A DNA stretch of 64,000 nt from Neobacillus niacini (lineage in GTDB: Bacteria; Bacillota; Bacilli; Bacillales; Cytobacillaceae): assembly GCF_000759675.1 (NCBI RefSeq), contig NZ_BAWM01000004.1, positions 186,001 through 250,000 on the forward strand, given 5' to 3'. The notes beneath the pieces were generated by a model. It searched no databases. It saw nothing but the letters and a program-made list of their open reading frames with translations, and had not been told where the DNA came from. Of this stretch, positions 47,117-56,950 are shown piece after piece. The translations under genes were made by a program, and so were the position numbers. Position 1 is the stretch's first letter; each line of letters begins with the position of its first letter.

Positions 47117-47301
47117 GGCTCTGTTAAACTTAGTTATTGATTTCCGTTCCAGGCACTTCGCTTTCCGCGGGCGACCGCCGAGCCTCCTCGACACTGCGCG
47201 TCTGCGGGGTCTCGCCTGTCTCGCTTCTCCCACAGGAGTCTTCGTGCCTTCCACTGCAATCAACGAGTGGTCAAAAATCAATATTATTCTTTAACAAAGC
47301 C
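47117..47301. repeat. Short inverted-terminus repeat, copy 2
   Basis: 185 bases, partner of 7131-7314. Ends are GGCTCTGTTAAACTTA and ...CTTTAACAAAGCC: the outer 12 bases form an inverted repeat with one mismatch, as in a miniature mobile element. The centre is GC-rich and internally palindromic (GGCACTTCGC...AGTCTTCGTGCC). No gene. Confidence 0.82.
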
Positions 47302-47304
47302 AAA

Positions 47305-47335
47305 AAATAAAAAACAGTCTAAGACTGTTTTTTAC
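47305..47335 (-). terminator. Terminator after yknV
   Basis: AAAAACAGTC/GACTGTTTTT stem overlapping the yknV end, with T-rich minus-strand tail. Confidence 0.85.
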
Positions 47336-49152
47336 CCAGCGTTTAACATATTGAATTGAGCTTTAACCAGCCTGTAATAATAACCGTTTTGCTCCATCAA
47401 CTGTGAATGGCTGCCTCTTTCTAAGATTTCGCCATGTTCTAAGACAATAATTTGTTCAGCATCCCGAATGGTCGAGAGTCGGTGGGCGATAATAATTGCC
47501 GTTCTGTCGTTTAAAAGGGTCTTTAATGCGTGTTGTATTTGCATTTCAGTCTCCGTATCAATGCTCGCGGTTGCTTCATCCAATATTAGGATTCGTGGGT
47601 TCGCAAGCAAAGCTCTGGCGAAGGATAGGAGCTGTCGCTCTCCAACTGATAGGATATTCCCCCGCTCTTCAACCTCAGTATGATAACCATTTGGCAGCTT
47701 TTCAATAAACTTATGTGCTCCTACTGACTTTGCTGCCTCCATTACTTCTTCATCTGTTGCATCTGGTCTTCCAAAGCGGATATTTTCGATTATGGTACCG
47801 GAAAAAATAAATGTATCTTGTAAAACAACACTAATTTGTTGTCGTAAGCTTTTAAGTGAAATATCTTTAATATTATGATGATCAATGATTACCTCGCCTG
47901 AGGTTGTGTCATAAAATCGACTGATAAGGTTAGCAATGGTAGACTTTCCTGAACCTGTATGGCCGACAAGAGCCGCAGTTTGACCTGCTTTAATTTCAAA
48001 ATTTATTGCATTTAGTGCTGTCCTGTTTTCATCATAAGAGAAGGACACATTTTTAAAGATTATTTCTCCTCTGATTTCTCCAATATCGGTCGCCTTTTCA
48101 CCTTCCGATACAATTGGCTTCTCATCAAGAAATTCAAAAATACGCTCTGATGAAGCCATCCCCATTAATAACTGATTATAAACCTGACCAAGACGAGATA
48201 TCGGTTCCCAAAACATTCCTAGATAAAAAGCAAAGGAAACAAAAACTCCGATGGTGATGGTTTCATTTTGAATTAAATGAGCACCATACCAAATTAATAC
48301 TGACGTTCCAACGGCGTTGGTTACTTCCACAAGAGGTCTGAACACCGCATTCTTTTGCGAAGCAACTCTCCAGCTCTCAAAATTCTCATAATTTACTCCT
48401 TCAAAAAAAGACATGTTTTCTTTTTCCTGAGTAAACGACTGAGTAACGCGGATTCCCTGAATACTTTCATTTAAATGGGAATTTAGCTTCGACTGCTTCA
48501 ATCGAACGGTTTGCCATGAACGACGGATATTACGGCGTAAACTTGTAGAAATAAAGAACATGATTGGTAAAATTATCATTACAGCTAACGTAAGCGATGG
48601 GCTCAATGAAAATAATACGGCAAATATCCCCATCAACAATAATGTATCCATTAAAGAATTGATAACACCATTTGTAAATAACTCCTGCAGGGAATTAATA
48701 TCGTTCATTATTCGAACAAGGATTGAGCCTGCGGACCGCTGGTCAAAAAAACGATGAGAAAGGCTCTGTACATGTGTAAATAGGTGCTTTCTAATATCGT
48801 ATATAACACCTTGCCCTAGTTCATTCATCCAGCGAATACGGAAGATATTGGCTGTGTATGAAATGATGTATAGAAAGCCAATGATGCAGACTAATAAAGT
48901 CAATAGTTTTGTATCTTTATTTCCAATTGCTTTATCTAAGGTGTACACCCCAATTAAAATCGGAATAATTAATCGAACGGTTGTTGTGATAATTACCATT
49001 AGAATGGAAAGTGGCAGCAGCTTTTTCTGATATGGTTTTAGATAGCCAAACAGTCGTGTCATTTGTGCCCAGTTAAAGGGCATATCTATCACTTGATCAA
49101 CTGAGTAATGAAATCTTTTTGAGACTTTTTGTCCTTTAATATTCTTGTACAT
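47332..49152 (-). CDS. yknV: ABC exporter half-transporter, YknV type
   Basis: 606 residues: six-span exporter domain (about 40-340) fused to an ATPase domain (about 365-600). Walker A V-G-H-T-G-S-G-K-S-T and Walker B L-I-L-D-E-A-T-A keep the catalytic Glu, but the signature is L-S-V-G-E-R-Q instead of LSGGQ. Its partner has the reverse defects, the mark of a heterodimer with one working site. Begins 11 bases after the partner. Substrate unknown; relatives export drugs or lipids. Length and order match B. subtilis YknU/YknV, so the symbol is by resemblance. Confidence 0.85.
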   Translation of the reverse strand: MYKNIKGQKVSKRFHYSVDQVIDMPFNWAQMTRLFGYLKPYQKKLLPLSILMVIITTTVRLIIPILIGVYTLDKAIGNKDTKLLTLLVCIIGFLYIISYTANIFRIRWMNELGQGVIYDIRKHLFTHVQSLSHRFFDQRSAGSILVRIMNDINSLQELFTNGVINSLMDTLLLMGIFAVLFSLSPSLTLAVMIILPIMFFISTSLRRNIRRSWQTVRLKQSKLNSHLNESIQGIRVTQSFTQEKENMSFFEGVNYENFESWRVASQKNAVFRPLVEVTNAVGTSVLIWYGAHLIQNETITIGVFVSFAFYLGMFWEPISRLGQVYNQLLMGMASSERIFEFLDEKPIVSEGEKATDIGEIRGEIIFKNVSFSYDENRTALNAINFEIKAGQTAALVGHTGSGKSTIANLISRFYDTTSGEVIIDHHNIKDISLKSLRQQISVVLQDTFIFSGTIIENIRFGRPDATDEEVMEAAKSVGAHKFIEKLPNGYHTEVEERGNILSVGERQLLSFARALLANPRILILDEATASIDTETEMQIQHALKTLLNDRTAIIIAHRLSTIRDAEQIIVLEHGEILERGSHSQLMEQNGYYYRLVKAQFNMLNAG

Positions 49153-49163
49153 ATGTTGCCCCC

Positions 49164-50918
49164 TTAACGGTTATTTGAGGTAAGGACAGTCTTCTGGTCT
49201 TTAAATTGAATATCGTAAATACGATGATAGGGTCCATTGTTATCAATTAATTCTTCATGTTTCCCTCTTTCAACAATCCTTCCATTTTCAAGGACAAGAA
49301 TTTCATCAGCATGCTTAAGAGAACTGATCCGATGGGCAATAATGAAAGTTGTACGTCCTTGCATAACCTCTTTTAATGCCTTTTGGATATTTACTTCCGT
49401 TTCCATGTCGACTGCACTAGTAGCATCATCTAATATTAATATGCTTGGGTCGATACAAATCGCTCGGGCAATAGCAATCCTTTGCTTTTGACCGCCAGAT
49501 AACCCCATTCCCCTTTCCCCTAGGATCGTTTCATATCCATTAGGCAGCTCCAAAATAAATTCATGCGCCTGAGCTCGTTTGGCAGCATCGATAACTTGTT
49601 CCATAGTTGCTTCGGGTCGACCATATGAGATGTTTTCTTTAATAGTTGTAGAAAATAGAAATGACTCCTGGAGCACAAAACCCACATTTTTTCTTAATGT
49701 TCCTAAAGAATAGTGGGTTACTGACTTGCCATCGATTAATACCTCTCCACTACTCGGGTCATAGAATTTTGTCATTAATTGTGTAAGACTTGTTTTCCCT
49801 GAACCCGTTGAACCGATTAAACCGATTACTTTTCCTGGTATCGCTTTAAAAGAGATATCTTGTAATGCATCTTTAGAATCTTCATCATAACAAAGCCACA
49901 CATTCTTAAATTCAACGTCTCCTTTTAGGCGTTCATAATTGTTTAAAGCAGGATTTTCGCCGCTGTCACTTTCTGCTTCTAACACTTCTATTAACCTTTC
50001 TCCAGATGCCTTTGCTTGGGAAAATTGATTTATGACAAACCCTAGATTCACAATCGGCCAAATGATATACCAAACCAGGCTATAGAACGCCACAAGCTCA
50101 CCAGGTTTTAGTGAACCATTCATCACAAGGGAACCACCATATGCTAAAAGGAGGATGACACTAATATTCCCCAGTAGCTCCATTAGAGGAAAATACTTAG
50201 CCCATATCTTCGAAGTAAATAAATAATTCTCCTTGTAATCTCCATTAGAATCATTAAATCTACTAATCTCAAAGCTTTCTTTAGACAATGACTTTACTGT
50301 GTTTATTCCGCTAATACTTTCCTGTACTTTGGTATTCAATTTTCCAAAGGACTCCCTGATTCCTCTAAATGCTGGGTGCACAGCACGATCAAACTTATAT
50401 ACGACCAAAGCTAAAAAAGGAAGTGTAATTAATGTAACAACTGTTAATGGAACCGAATAATAAAACATGACCGCAACGCTAATGACAATCAATATTAGAA
50501 ATCGAAGTAATTCAGAAAAACCAAATGAAAGAAAAAAGCGAAAACCTTCAACATCTGCTGTTAATCGGGACATTAAATCGCCTGTTTTGGCATTATCATA
50601 ATATTTAAATGGCAGGTATTGTAGTTTTTCATATAAGGCATTTCTCATTTTATAAACAGAATTAATACCAAATAGGTCGCCTGAATATTGGTTGATATAT
50701 GTAGCCACACCTTTCACGCTCATTACGAGGATGAATCCGATCGTTAAGTATGGTATCCAATGATATTTACCCTTTAGAACCACCTCGTCAATTGTAACCT
50801 GCAAAATCATCGGATAAACAACAGTGATAGCTGTTACTAATAGTAAAAAAGCAATCGAGTAAAAAAAGTATTTTTTATATGGCCAGTAGTAAGGTTTTAA
50901 CTTTTTAAATGTCTCCAC
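49164..50918 (-). CDS. yknU: ABC exporter half-transporter, YknU type
   Basis: 584 residues from GTG 50918 (GAGGAG with 6-base spacing; an earlier GTG at 50924 is nearly on the ribosome site). Six-span domain then ATPase. Walker A I-G-S-T-G-S-G-K-T-S, signature L-S-G-G-Q-K-Q-R intact, but Walker B reads L-I-L-D-D-A-T-S with Asp where the catalytic Glu should be. Together with YknV this gives one competent and one degenerate ATP site. First gene of the pair. Confidence 0.85.
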   Translation of the reverse strand: METFKKLKPYYWPYKKYFFYSIAFLLLVTAITVVYPMILQVTIDEVVLKGKYHWIPYLTIGFILVMSVKGVATYINQYSGDLFGINSVYKMRNALYEKLQYLPFKYYDNAKTGDLMSRLTADVEGFRFFLSFGFSELLRFLILIVISVAVMFYYSVPLTVVTLITLPFLALVVYKFDRAVHPAFRGIRESFGKLNTKVQESISGINTVKSLSKESFEISRFNDSNGDYKENYLFTSKIWAKYFPLMELLGNISVILLLAYGGSLVMNGSLKPGELVAFYSLVWYIIWPIVNLGFVINQFSQAKASGERLIEVLEAESDSGENPALNNYERLKGDVEFKNVWLCYDEDSKDALQDISFKAIPGKVIGLIGSTGSGKTSLTQLMTKFYDPSSGEVLIDGKSVTHYSLGTLRKNVGFVLQESFLFSTTIKENISYGRPEATMEQVIDAAKRAQAHEFILELPNGYETILGERGMGLSGGQKQRIAIARAICIDPSILILDDATSAVDMETEVNIQKALKEVMQGRTTFIIAHRISSLKHADEILVLENGRIVERGKHEELIDNNGPYHRIYDIQFKDQKTVLTSNNR

Positions 50919-51027
50919 ACGCACCGCTCCTCGACAAACTATTTTAAATTTTTAGAATTAACACGTAATATTAAATATAACGGGTTTCGGAATATTTATC
51001 TACCTATTTGCTAATTTTTTCAAAATA

Positions 51028-51066
51028 AAAAAATGCTGCTCTTTGGAGTACGAGCAGCATTTTTTA
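51028..51066 (-). terminator. Terminator after ykuV
   Basis: AAATGCTGCTC/GAGCAGCATTT stem with T-runs on both sides. Confidence 0.9.
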
Positions 51067-51073
51067 AATTTAC

Positions 51074-51529
51074 TTATTCTGTTTTTTCTAATTCATCTAA
51101 AACGCGGTTGACTCTTTTTTCTAGCATTTTCATTCCGCTTCCTCCGGCTTGGAAATGGCGAAGTTTCCCCTCACGATCGAATACATAATAGGCAGGAACA
51201 TATTGATTTTCAAATGCCTCTGCTAGTTTATGTTCACTGTCAACAAAAATTGGCTGATTGATTTCATGTTCTGCAGCAACCTGCTTGATTTGCTCAAGGT
51301 TCAAGTCCTCCTCAGACCTCGGCATATGAACTGCAATTACATTTAATTTATCTTTATATTGATCACGGAATTGATTAACTTGCGGCATTGCTTCTTTGCA
51401 AAGGTAACAGCTGACAGACCAGAAATGAATGAGAGTTGGTTTTTCACCGACTAAATCCTCTTTGGTAACCTCTCCATTTAACCATTCAACCGCACCTGTT
51501 AATTCGGGCATTGGTTCGCGTAATTTCAT
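51074..51529 (-). CDS. ykuV: Thioredoxin-like disulfide reductase YkuV
   Basis: 151 residues, thioredoxin fold with active site W-S-V-S-C-Y-L-C-K and the cis-Pro loop Y-V-P-A-Y-Y-V. No signal peptide, so cytosolic, like B. subtilis YkuV. Start ATG 51529 after AAGGAGATACG. It follows the peroxiredoxin gene ykuU; a hairpin lies between, but the same pair in B. subtilis suggests a shared task in thiol redox balance. Confidence 0.9.
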   Translation of the reverse strand: MKLREPMPELTGAVEWLNGEVTKEDLVGEKPTLIHFWSVSCYLCKEAMPQVNQFRDQYKDKLNVIAVHMPRSEEDLNLEQIKQVAAEHEINQPIFVDSEHKLAEAFENQYVPAYYVFDREGKLRHFQAGGSGMKMLEKRVNRVLDELEKTE

Positions 51530-51544
51530 GACGTATCTCCTTTT

Positions 51545-51580
51545 TAAAAGAGACCTAACACGTAAGTTAGGTCTCTACTT
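51545..51580 (-). terminator. Terminator after ykuU
   Basis: AGAGACCTAAC/GTTAGGTCTCT stem followed on the minus strand by TTTTAAAAAGG. Confidence 0.85.
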
Positions 51581-51597
51581 TTTAAGAATTTTAAGAA

Positions 51598-52146
51598 TTA
51601 AACATTAAGAGTAGCTTGTCCTGGCTTCCAGTTAGCTGGGCAAAGACCGCCAGTTTGTAATGCTTGAAGCACACGTAATGTTTCATCTACATCACGACCG
51701 ATATTGTTGTGGTTAACTACAGAATACATTAGTTCACCTTCAGGGCTGATGATGAATAGGCCGCGAAGTGCAACACCTTCTTCTTCAATTAAAACGCCGT
51801 AGTCACGAGCAACGACATGGTTAGTATCTGCAGCTAATGGATAGTTTAGATCACCAAGACCGTTGTTTTTGCGGTCTGTATTAATCCAAGCAAGGTGAGT
51901 ATGAATTGTATCAGTAGAAGCACCGATAACAACTGCATCAAGATCATCGAATTCTTCATAACGATCTGAAACTGCTGTAATTTCAGTTGGACAAACAAAA
52001 GTGAAGTCCATTGGATAGAAGAATAAAACAGTCCATTTGTCGTTTTTCATGTTTTCTTCAAGACTTACTTTTCCAAATTCTTTGTTCGGTAATACTGCGT
52101 CCATTTCAAATCTAGGCGCTTGCTTAGCTACCATACGTTCTGGCAT
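51598..52146 (-). CDS. ykuU: 2-Cys peroxiredoxin YkuU
   Basis: 182 residues from ATG 52146 behind TTTGGAGGG; an open frame reaching 52215 includes that ribosome site. Peroxidatic Cys in D-F-T-F-V-C-P-T-E and resolving Cys in G-G-L-C-P-A-N-W. Typical AhpC/Prx1-type enzyme reducing peroxides with thioredoxin-like donors, probably YkuV. The upstream region holds a PerR-like box. Confidence 0.94.
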   Translation of the reverse strand: MPERMVAKQAPRFEMDAVLPNKEFGKVSLEENMKNDKWTVLFFYPMDFTFVCPTEITAVSDRYEEFDDLDAVVIGASTDTIHTHLAWINTDRKNNGLGDLNYPLAADTNHVVARDYGVLIEEEGVALRGLFIISPEGELMYSVVNHNNIGRDVDETLRVLQALQTGGLCPANWKPGQATLNV

Positions 52147-52249
52147 GTCTAATCCCTCCAAATAATTAATTAAATCGTTGATAGCCCTACGTGCTATCCT
52201 TTTCACAATTTTCATTATAGGACAATCCTAATTTCGAGTCAATATTAAA

Positions 52250-52264
52250 TTATAATTAATTTAA
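52250..52264. promoter_or_regulatory. PerR-box-like sequence upstream of ykuU
   Basis: TTATAATTAATTTAA matches the PerR consensus TTATAATNATTATAA at 12 of 14 positions, about 105 bases before the ykuU start. The 277-base gap is extremely AT-rich, so chance is possible; a second half-site-like ATTATAA follows at 52281. Confidence 0.3.
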
Positions 52265-52423
52265 ATAAATAATAATTATTAATTATAACCGTATTTCCCC
52301 TTAATAGGTTTACCCTATTTACATAAAGAATAAACGACGATATGTAACAATCTTTTCTAATTTTCAGTTTAACATTATTATACAAAAGAATAAAATAAAA
52401 CGCTTTTTAGATTAAATTTTTTA

Positions 52424-53542
52424 TCAATTCCCTTGAAACGTTATATAGCTGGTGAGAATATTGATTGCAACTTCGATTGCCTCTTCCTTTGGATTTAATT
52501 TTGCATGGTGCAGACCAAACGGCGAATCCACTCCGAGCCAAAACATCAAACCGGGGATTTCCTTCAACATATATCCGAAATCTTCACCCGTCATCGCTTC
52601 TTTGCATTCAATTACATCAATAGTGGTCTCTTTCTTCATAAATTGAATGAAATCTCTAGTTATTTTCTCATCATTGTATACCTGGTGGTACATTGACCCA
52701 TAATCAATCACTGCTTCACATTCAAAGCTTGTCTCTATCCCTTTTACCACGGCATTGATTCGTTGTTTAACCTTGTCCATTGAATCATCAGAAAGTGTTC
52801 GAATCGTCCCTTCAAGTCTTGCTTTTTCGGCAATAATATTTTGTACTGTTCCACCCGTTATTTTGCCAATTGTAATGACTGCACTATCTAATGGATTCAC
52901 ATTCCTGGATATGATGGTTTGCAGCTGACCAACAAGCGAACAGGCAGCAATAACCATATCATTTGTTAAATGTGGATAAGCCGCATGCCCCCCCTTCCCT
53001 TTTAGATCAATAAATAGTTCAGAGGTATTTGCAAATAATAACCCTTCTTTTAGCGCAATTGATCCTACAGGGTATTCTGGTGCGATATGTAAGGCGAAAA
53101 TAATATCCGGCTTCCATTCCTTCATGATGTCAGATTTTAGCATTGGCTCCGCTCCACCTGGTCCCTCTTCTGCAGGTTGAAAAATAAACAAAAGGTCATC
53201 CTCAATTGGATTTTCCACATAATGTGTTAATACTCCAAGAGCGATACTCATATGAAAGTCGTGACCACAAGCATGCATTTGTTCCTTGTGGGTTGAAGAG
53301 AATTCTAAACCCGTTTCTTCAACGATTGGAAGACCGTCAATATCTGCGCGATAGCCGATTATTTTCCTTGGATGTAAACCGTTAACTTTGACAAAAAGTC
53401 CTGTTTTCCATTCTTTAATGGATATTCTCTCTTGTGATAACGTTTCTAAATACGATAATAAATAAGCTTGTGTTTTATATTCTTGAAATCCTAATTCCGG
53501 TATTAGATGAAGATCTCGTCGGATTTTAATAAAAGGGTTCAT
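52424..53542 (-). CDS. dapL: N-acetyl-diaminopimelate deacetylase
   Basis: 372 residues (YkuR), M20 peptidase family with H-A-C-G-H-D-F-H and the acid P-A-E-E-G-P-G-G. It removes the acetyl group to free L,L-diaminopimelate in the acetylase variant of lysine/DAP synthesis. The short dimerisation domain sits about 175-290. Start ATG 53542 after AAAGGAGTG. Directly after dapH with a hairpin between them. Some databases use dapL for an unrelated aminotransferase; here it is the deacetylase. Confidence 0.93.
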   Translation of the reverse strand: MNPFIKIRRDLHLIPELGFQEYKTQAYLLSYLETLSQERISIKEWKTGLFVKVNGLHPRKIIGYRADIDGLPIVEETGLEFSSTHKEQMHACGHDFHMSIALGVLTHYVENPIEDDLLFIFQPAEEGPGGAEPMLKSDIMKEWKPDIIFALHIAPEYPVGSIALKEGLLFANTSELFIDLKGKGGHAAYPHLTNDMVIAACSLVGQLQTIISRNVNPLDSAVITIGKITGGTVQNIIAEKARLEGTIRTLSDDSMDKVKQRINAVVKGIETSFECEAVIDYGSMYHQVYNDEKITRDFIQFMKKETTIDVIECKEAMTGEDFGYMLKEIPGLMFWLGVDSPFGLHHAKLNPKEEAIEVAINILTSYITFQGN

Positions 53543-53563
53543 TTTCTTTTCACTCCTTTACTA

Positions 53564-53597
53564 GAAAGAAAGCGTGGAAATAATCCACGCTTTGCTT
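53564..53597 (-). terminator. Hairpin between dapH and dapL
   Basis: AAAGCGTGGA/TCCACGCTTT stem followed on the minus strand by CTTTCTAG; may be partial, lowering dapL expression relative to dapH. Confidence 0.7.
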
Positions 53598-53607
53598 TAT
53601 CTAAACT

Positions 53608-54318
53608 CTATAGTTGGCGAAGTTCTTGCATAATTTCAGTTTTTGATTTTGTCTTCTCATCGATATCCTTAATTTTTCTTGCCGGAGTTCCAGCTACAAC
53701 TGTAAACGGAGGAACATCCTTAGTGACCACTGCACCAGCAGCAACTACTGACCCTTGTCCAACTCTAACACCTTCTAAAACCACTGCATTTGCACCAATT
53801 AGCACATCATCTTCGATAATGACAGGCTGTGCGGATGGCGGTTCAATAACACCAGCCAAAACTGTGCCGGCACCAATATGACAGTTCTTCCCAACAGTAG
53901 CTCTTCCACCAAGAACAACACCCATATCAATCATGGTTTTTTCGCCGATTACTGCTCCAATATTAATAACAGCACCCATCATGATAACAGCATTATCACC
54001 AATTTCGACTTGATCACGAATCGTAACTCCAGGTTCGATACGAGCATTAATATTTTTAGTATTTAATAATGGAATGGCTGAATTGCGGCGATCATTTTCA
54101 ACTACGTAATCTTCAATCTTTGCTTGGTTTGATTCTAAAGCTGGGTTTATATCAGACCACTCACCAAAGACCACACCAGTATTACCATTTATAAAAGTTT
54201 TAGAATTGGTGCCAAAATCAATTCCTTCCAAATCTCCTTTTACATAAACCTTTACTGGCGTTGATTTTTTACTATTTTGAATAAATGAGATAATTTCGTT
54301 TGCATCCATCATTTTCAT
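53608..54318 (-). CDS. dapH: Tetrahydrodipicolinate N-acetyltransferase
   Basis: 236 residues (YkuQ). N-terminal DapH domain beginning [16 protein letters not shown], then a left-handed beta-helix of hexapeptide repeats (about 90-215; [16 protein letters not shown]). Acetylates tetrahydrodipicolinate with acetyl-CoA. Start ATG 54318 after GGAGG. With dapL and patA (both in this window) it forms the acetylated DAP branch. No lysine riboswitch was seen upstream. Confidence 0.95.
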   Translation of the reverse strand: MKMMDANEIISFIQNSKKSTPVKVYVKGDLEGIDFGTNSKTFINGNTGVVFGEWSDINPALESNQAKIEDYVVENDRRNSAIPLLNTKNINARIEPGVTIRDQVEIGDNAVIMMGAVINIGAVIGEKTMIDMGVVLGGRATVGKNCHIGAGTVLAGVIEPPSAQPVIIEDDVLIGANAVVLEGVRVGQGSVVAAGAVVTKDVPPFTVVAGTPARKIKDIDEKTKSKTEIMQELRQL

Positions 54319-54395
54319 ATTACTACCTCCAAATATAATTAAAATTTACTTTACCAAACAAAAAGTTGGAAAACAAGAAAAATGAATATCCATTA

Positions 54396-55277
54396 TTAGC
54401 TGCTATGACTGCTATGTTCTTTAATAAGGTCAACAAAGGCCTGTACCTGTTTTAGTTGAAAGGAAGACTCATACCCTAATAACCATGTATCACGTTTAAG
54501 AGGATTACCATTCTCATCGAGTAACGGAATTTTATAAATTTCTCTTTCAGCCTTATTTAACGTAATGCCCGGTAAGATTGAATAACCTAAACCATTAAAG
54601 GTTAATTGCTTACATGTCTCAATTTGATCAACTACAATCGTTCTTTTAGGAGAGGTTTTGAATTGGCGCATCCACCAATCTTGTATTTCTTGATAATAAT
54701 TAGAATCACTTTTAAATTGGATGAAAGGTCTGTCTGTTTCCAATAACTGTTCAGTTCTTGTAATGTCTCGGTCAACTAAAAAGAGTGGATCGCTGAATAG
54801 TTTAATTTTTACCCCTTTCCAATCTGGCATTCCCCGAATGATACCAATATGTACTTGATCATCATATAAACTTTTCAGTATTTCACTGCTCCATCCAGTT
54901 ATTAGTGAAATTTTTGCTTGCGGATAGGTATCACTATATTTTTTTAAAACAGGTGGAAGCCAATTTTGCCCTACAATTGAAGCGACTGCTATTTTCAACG
55001 TTCCTGATACGCCCGATTGAAGGGAATGTATCGTTTCCCGAACCTTTTCTTCTTTAACAAGAACTTCGTTTACAAATTGAATAACATGCTCGCCGGCTGG
55101 GGTAAGAGAAAGTCCTTTTTGTGAGCGGATAAATAATTTAGTTCCCCACTCTTTCTCTATGGTTTGCAGACGTTGTGACAGCGCTGGCTGTGATACGAAA
55201 AGCCTCTCAGAAGCTTTACGCATATTCATCTCTTGGGCTAAAACAGATAATAAGTGAAATTCAGATATTGAGGACAA
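54396..55277 (-). CDS. ccpC: LysR-type regulator CcpC
   Basis: 293 residues, the B. subtilis CcpC length, from TTG 55277 (GGTGG with 6-base spacing; the ATG at 55283 touches the ribosome site). Winged helix at the N-terminus with N-M-R-K-A-S-E-R-L-F-V-S-Q-P-A-L-S-Q-R-L, nearly identical to CcpC, then a periplasmic-binding-like domain. CcpC represses citrate synthase and aconitase genes and responds to citrate. Located between dapH and an exporter. Confidence 0.9.
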   Translation of the reverse strand: MSSISEFHLLSVLAQEMNMRKASERLFVSQPALSQRLQTIEKEWGTKLFIRSQKGLSLTPAGEHVIQFVNEVLVKEEKVRETIHSLQSGVSGTLKIAVASIVGQNWLPPVLKKYSDTYPQAKISLITGWSSEILKSLYDDQVHIGIIRGMPDWKGVKIKLFSDPLFLVDRDITRTEQLLETDRPFIQFKSDSNYYQEIQDWWMRQFKTSPKRTIVVDQIETCKQLTFNGLGYSILPGITLNKAEREIYKIPLLDENGNPLKRDTWLLGYESSFQLKQVQAFVDLIKEHSSHSS

Positions 55278-55375
55278 AACCATCCACCTTTATACTTTAT
55301 TAAACATCCACATTACTTATTATATAGAGAAAATTAAAACTTTTCATTACTTAGCCATATTTTTAATCGAAAAAT

Positions 55376-55400
55376 AGCCCTGCATATATTATGCAGAGCC
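55376..55400 (-). terminator. Terminator of the MFS gene
   Basis: GCTCTGCATA/TATGCAGGGC stem (one wobble) overlapping the coding end, followed on the minus strand by TATTTTTCG. Confidence 0.75.
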
Positions 55401-56897
55401 TTGTTTTTGTTTAGGAATAAAAGTTATCAGTATTAAACTTATAATCGCAAAGGTAAGAACAACATAATACACCCAATGTAATGATTGAGTTAGCCCTTCC
55501 TGAAGTAGTTCTTTAACTGATACAGGTAAATTGGTCCGTTCATTTTCCTTTAATAATAGGTTCGCTGAATCTACTGTTAGTTTTTCCTCAGTGTTACCAG
55601 CATTTGCACTAAGGTAGTTGCCCAGCCTATTATTAAGAATTCCTCCAAGTAAGGCTGCACCAATTGTGTTTCCAAGATTCCTCATAAACATATTAGCAGC
55701 GGTTGCAATTCCTCTTTGCTGCCAGCTTACGGTACTTTGAATGGAAACAATAAAAGCAGTTGAGGTTAAACCCATGCCAAAACCAACTACTAAGGAACCT
55801 AACGCCGCCCAAAGAGGTCCTGAGGAGACTGACATGGTCACAAATACAACACTGCCGAGGATTAATGCTACACCTCCAATAAGGGAGGTTTTACGGTATC
55901 CCATAGAAATTAACATCTTTCCAGAAAGCGTAGACGCAATTGGCCATCCAATAGACATAGCAGTTAATGTAAATCCTGCAACAATTGGTGTTTGTTCCAT
56001 TACCCCCTGAACAAAAGTAGGAAGAAAACTCGATATTCCTATTAAGATAATTCCAGTAGTTAAAGAAGTAACATTAGCAACGAAAATAGAGCGTTCCTTC
56101 CATAGATTAAACGGCATGACAGGTTCTTTTACCCGACCTTCATGATAGACAAAGAGACTAATCGTTACTATAAATAGGACAATAATGCCGAGTACTTGCC
56201 AGGAGTCCCAAGACCATCGTCCACCACCCTCCACTAATAAAAACATTAATGAGGAGATAGACACCGTTAATAAGAATGCACCTATGTAATCAATTTCATG
56301 TTTTTTCTTTTCAACGTTTTCGTGCAAGAAGATTCCTATACCAATTAAAGAGAGAATCCCCAGTGGGATATTTATCCAAAATACATAATTCCAGCTTACG
56401 TACTGAACGAGTAATCCACCTACTGCTGGTCCCGTTACAGCAGAGATTCCCCATACACTTGCTAGGTAACCCTGGACTTGTGCCCTTTCCTCAGCAGAAT
56501 AAATATCGCCCACAATAGTTGTGGCAATAGGCGTAACAGCTCCTGCCCCAAACCCTTGGATTAACCGGAAAATAATAAGTGATTCCATCGATGTGGCAAA
56601 GCCGCAAAGAATGGATCCAATTAAAAAAATAGTGATCCCAAAAAAGAGAATAGGTTTTCTACCGAATAAATCTGATAATTTACCATAAATCAGGACTGTA
56701 ACCGCATTCATTAATAGATAAGCTGAAAAAACCCAACTGTAGAGAGTGAAGCCGCCTAAATCAGCAACTATTGCCGGCATGGCCGTTGAAACAATCGTTG
56801 CCTCAATCGCTCCCATAAACATTGCAAGCATTACTGCTGCTAGTACAAGCGGTCTATTTGTCTGCCCTCTTTTAGCTTTGGAAATCGGAGCACCCAT
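55389..56897 (-). CDS. MFS multidrug exporter, DHA2 (14-span) type
   Basis: 502 residues with 14 hydrophobic segments. Motif A G-K-L-S-D-L-F-G-R-K-P appears after span 2, and motif C-like G-P-A-V-G-G-L-L in span 5, placing it among drug:proton antiporters such as EmrB/LmrB. N-terminus E-A-T-I-V-S-T-A-M-P is characteristic. Start ATG 56897 after TAGAGGTG. Substrate unknown. B. subtilis does not, to my memory, have this gene between ccpC and darB. Confidence 0.88.
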   Translation of the reverse strand: MGAPISKAKRGQTNRPLVLAAVMLAMFMGAIEATIVSTAMPAIVADLGGFTLYSWVFSAYLLMNAVTVLIYGKLSDLFGRKPILFFGITIFLIGSILCGFATSMESLIIFRLIQGFGAGAVTPIATTIVGDIYSAEERAQVQGYLASVWGISAVTGPAVGGLLVQYVSWNYVFWINIPLGILSLIGIGIFLHENVEKKKHEIDYIGAFLLTVSISSLMFLLVEGGGRWSWDSWQVLGIIVLFIVTISLFVYHEGRVKEPVMPFNLWKERSIFVANVTSLTTGIILIGISSFLPTFVQGVMEQTPIVAGFTLTAMSIGWPIASTLSGKMLISMGYRKTSLIGGVALILGSVVFVTMSVSSGPLWAALGSLVVGFGMGLTSTAFIVSIQSTVSWQQRGIATAANMFMRNLGNTIGAALLGGILNNRLGNYLSANAGNTEEKLTVDSANLLLKENERTNLPVSVKELLQEGLTQSLHWVYYVVLTFAIISLILITFIPKQKQGSA

Positions 56898-56925
56898 TTT
56901 TACACCTCTACTTTTCCAAGAAAAT

Positions 56926-56950
56926 AATACAGCCCCCTTTTGGGAGCCTT
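56926..56950 (-). terminator. Terminator after darB
   Basis: On the minus strand GCTCCC/GGGGGC with one G-U pair and loop AAAA, followed by TGTATTATTTT. Confidence 0.75.

Noticed and set aside
47060-47281. Open frame across the second repeat copy
   Set aside because: Arg/Pro-rich translation of a GC-rich palindromic element; no signals.
54319-54395. Lysine riboswitch ahead of dapH
   Set aside because: Gap is only 77 bases with no stem-loop series; too short for an L-box.
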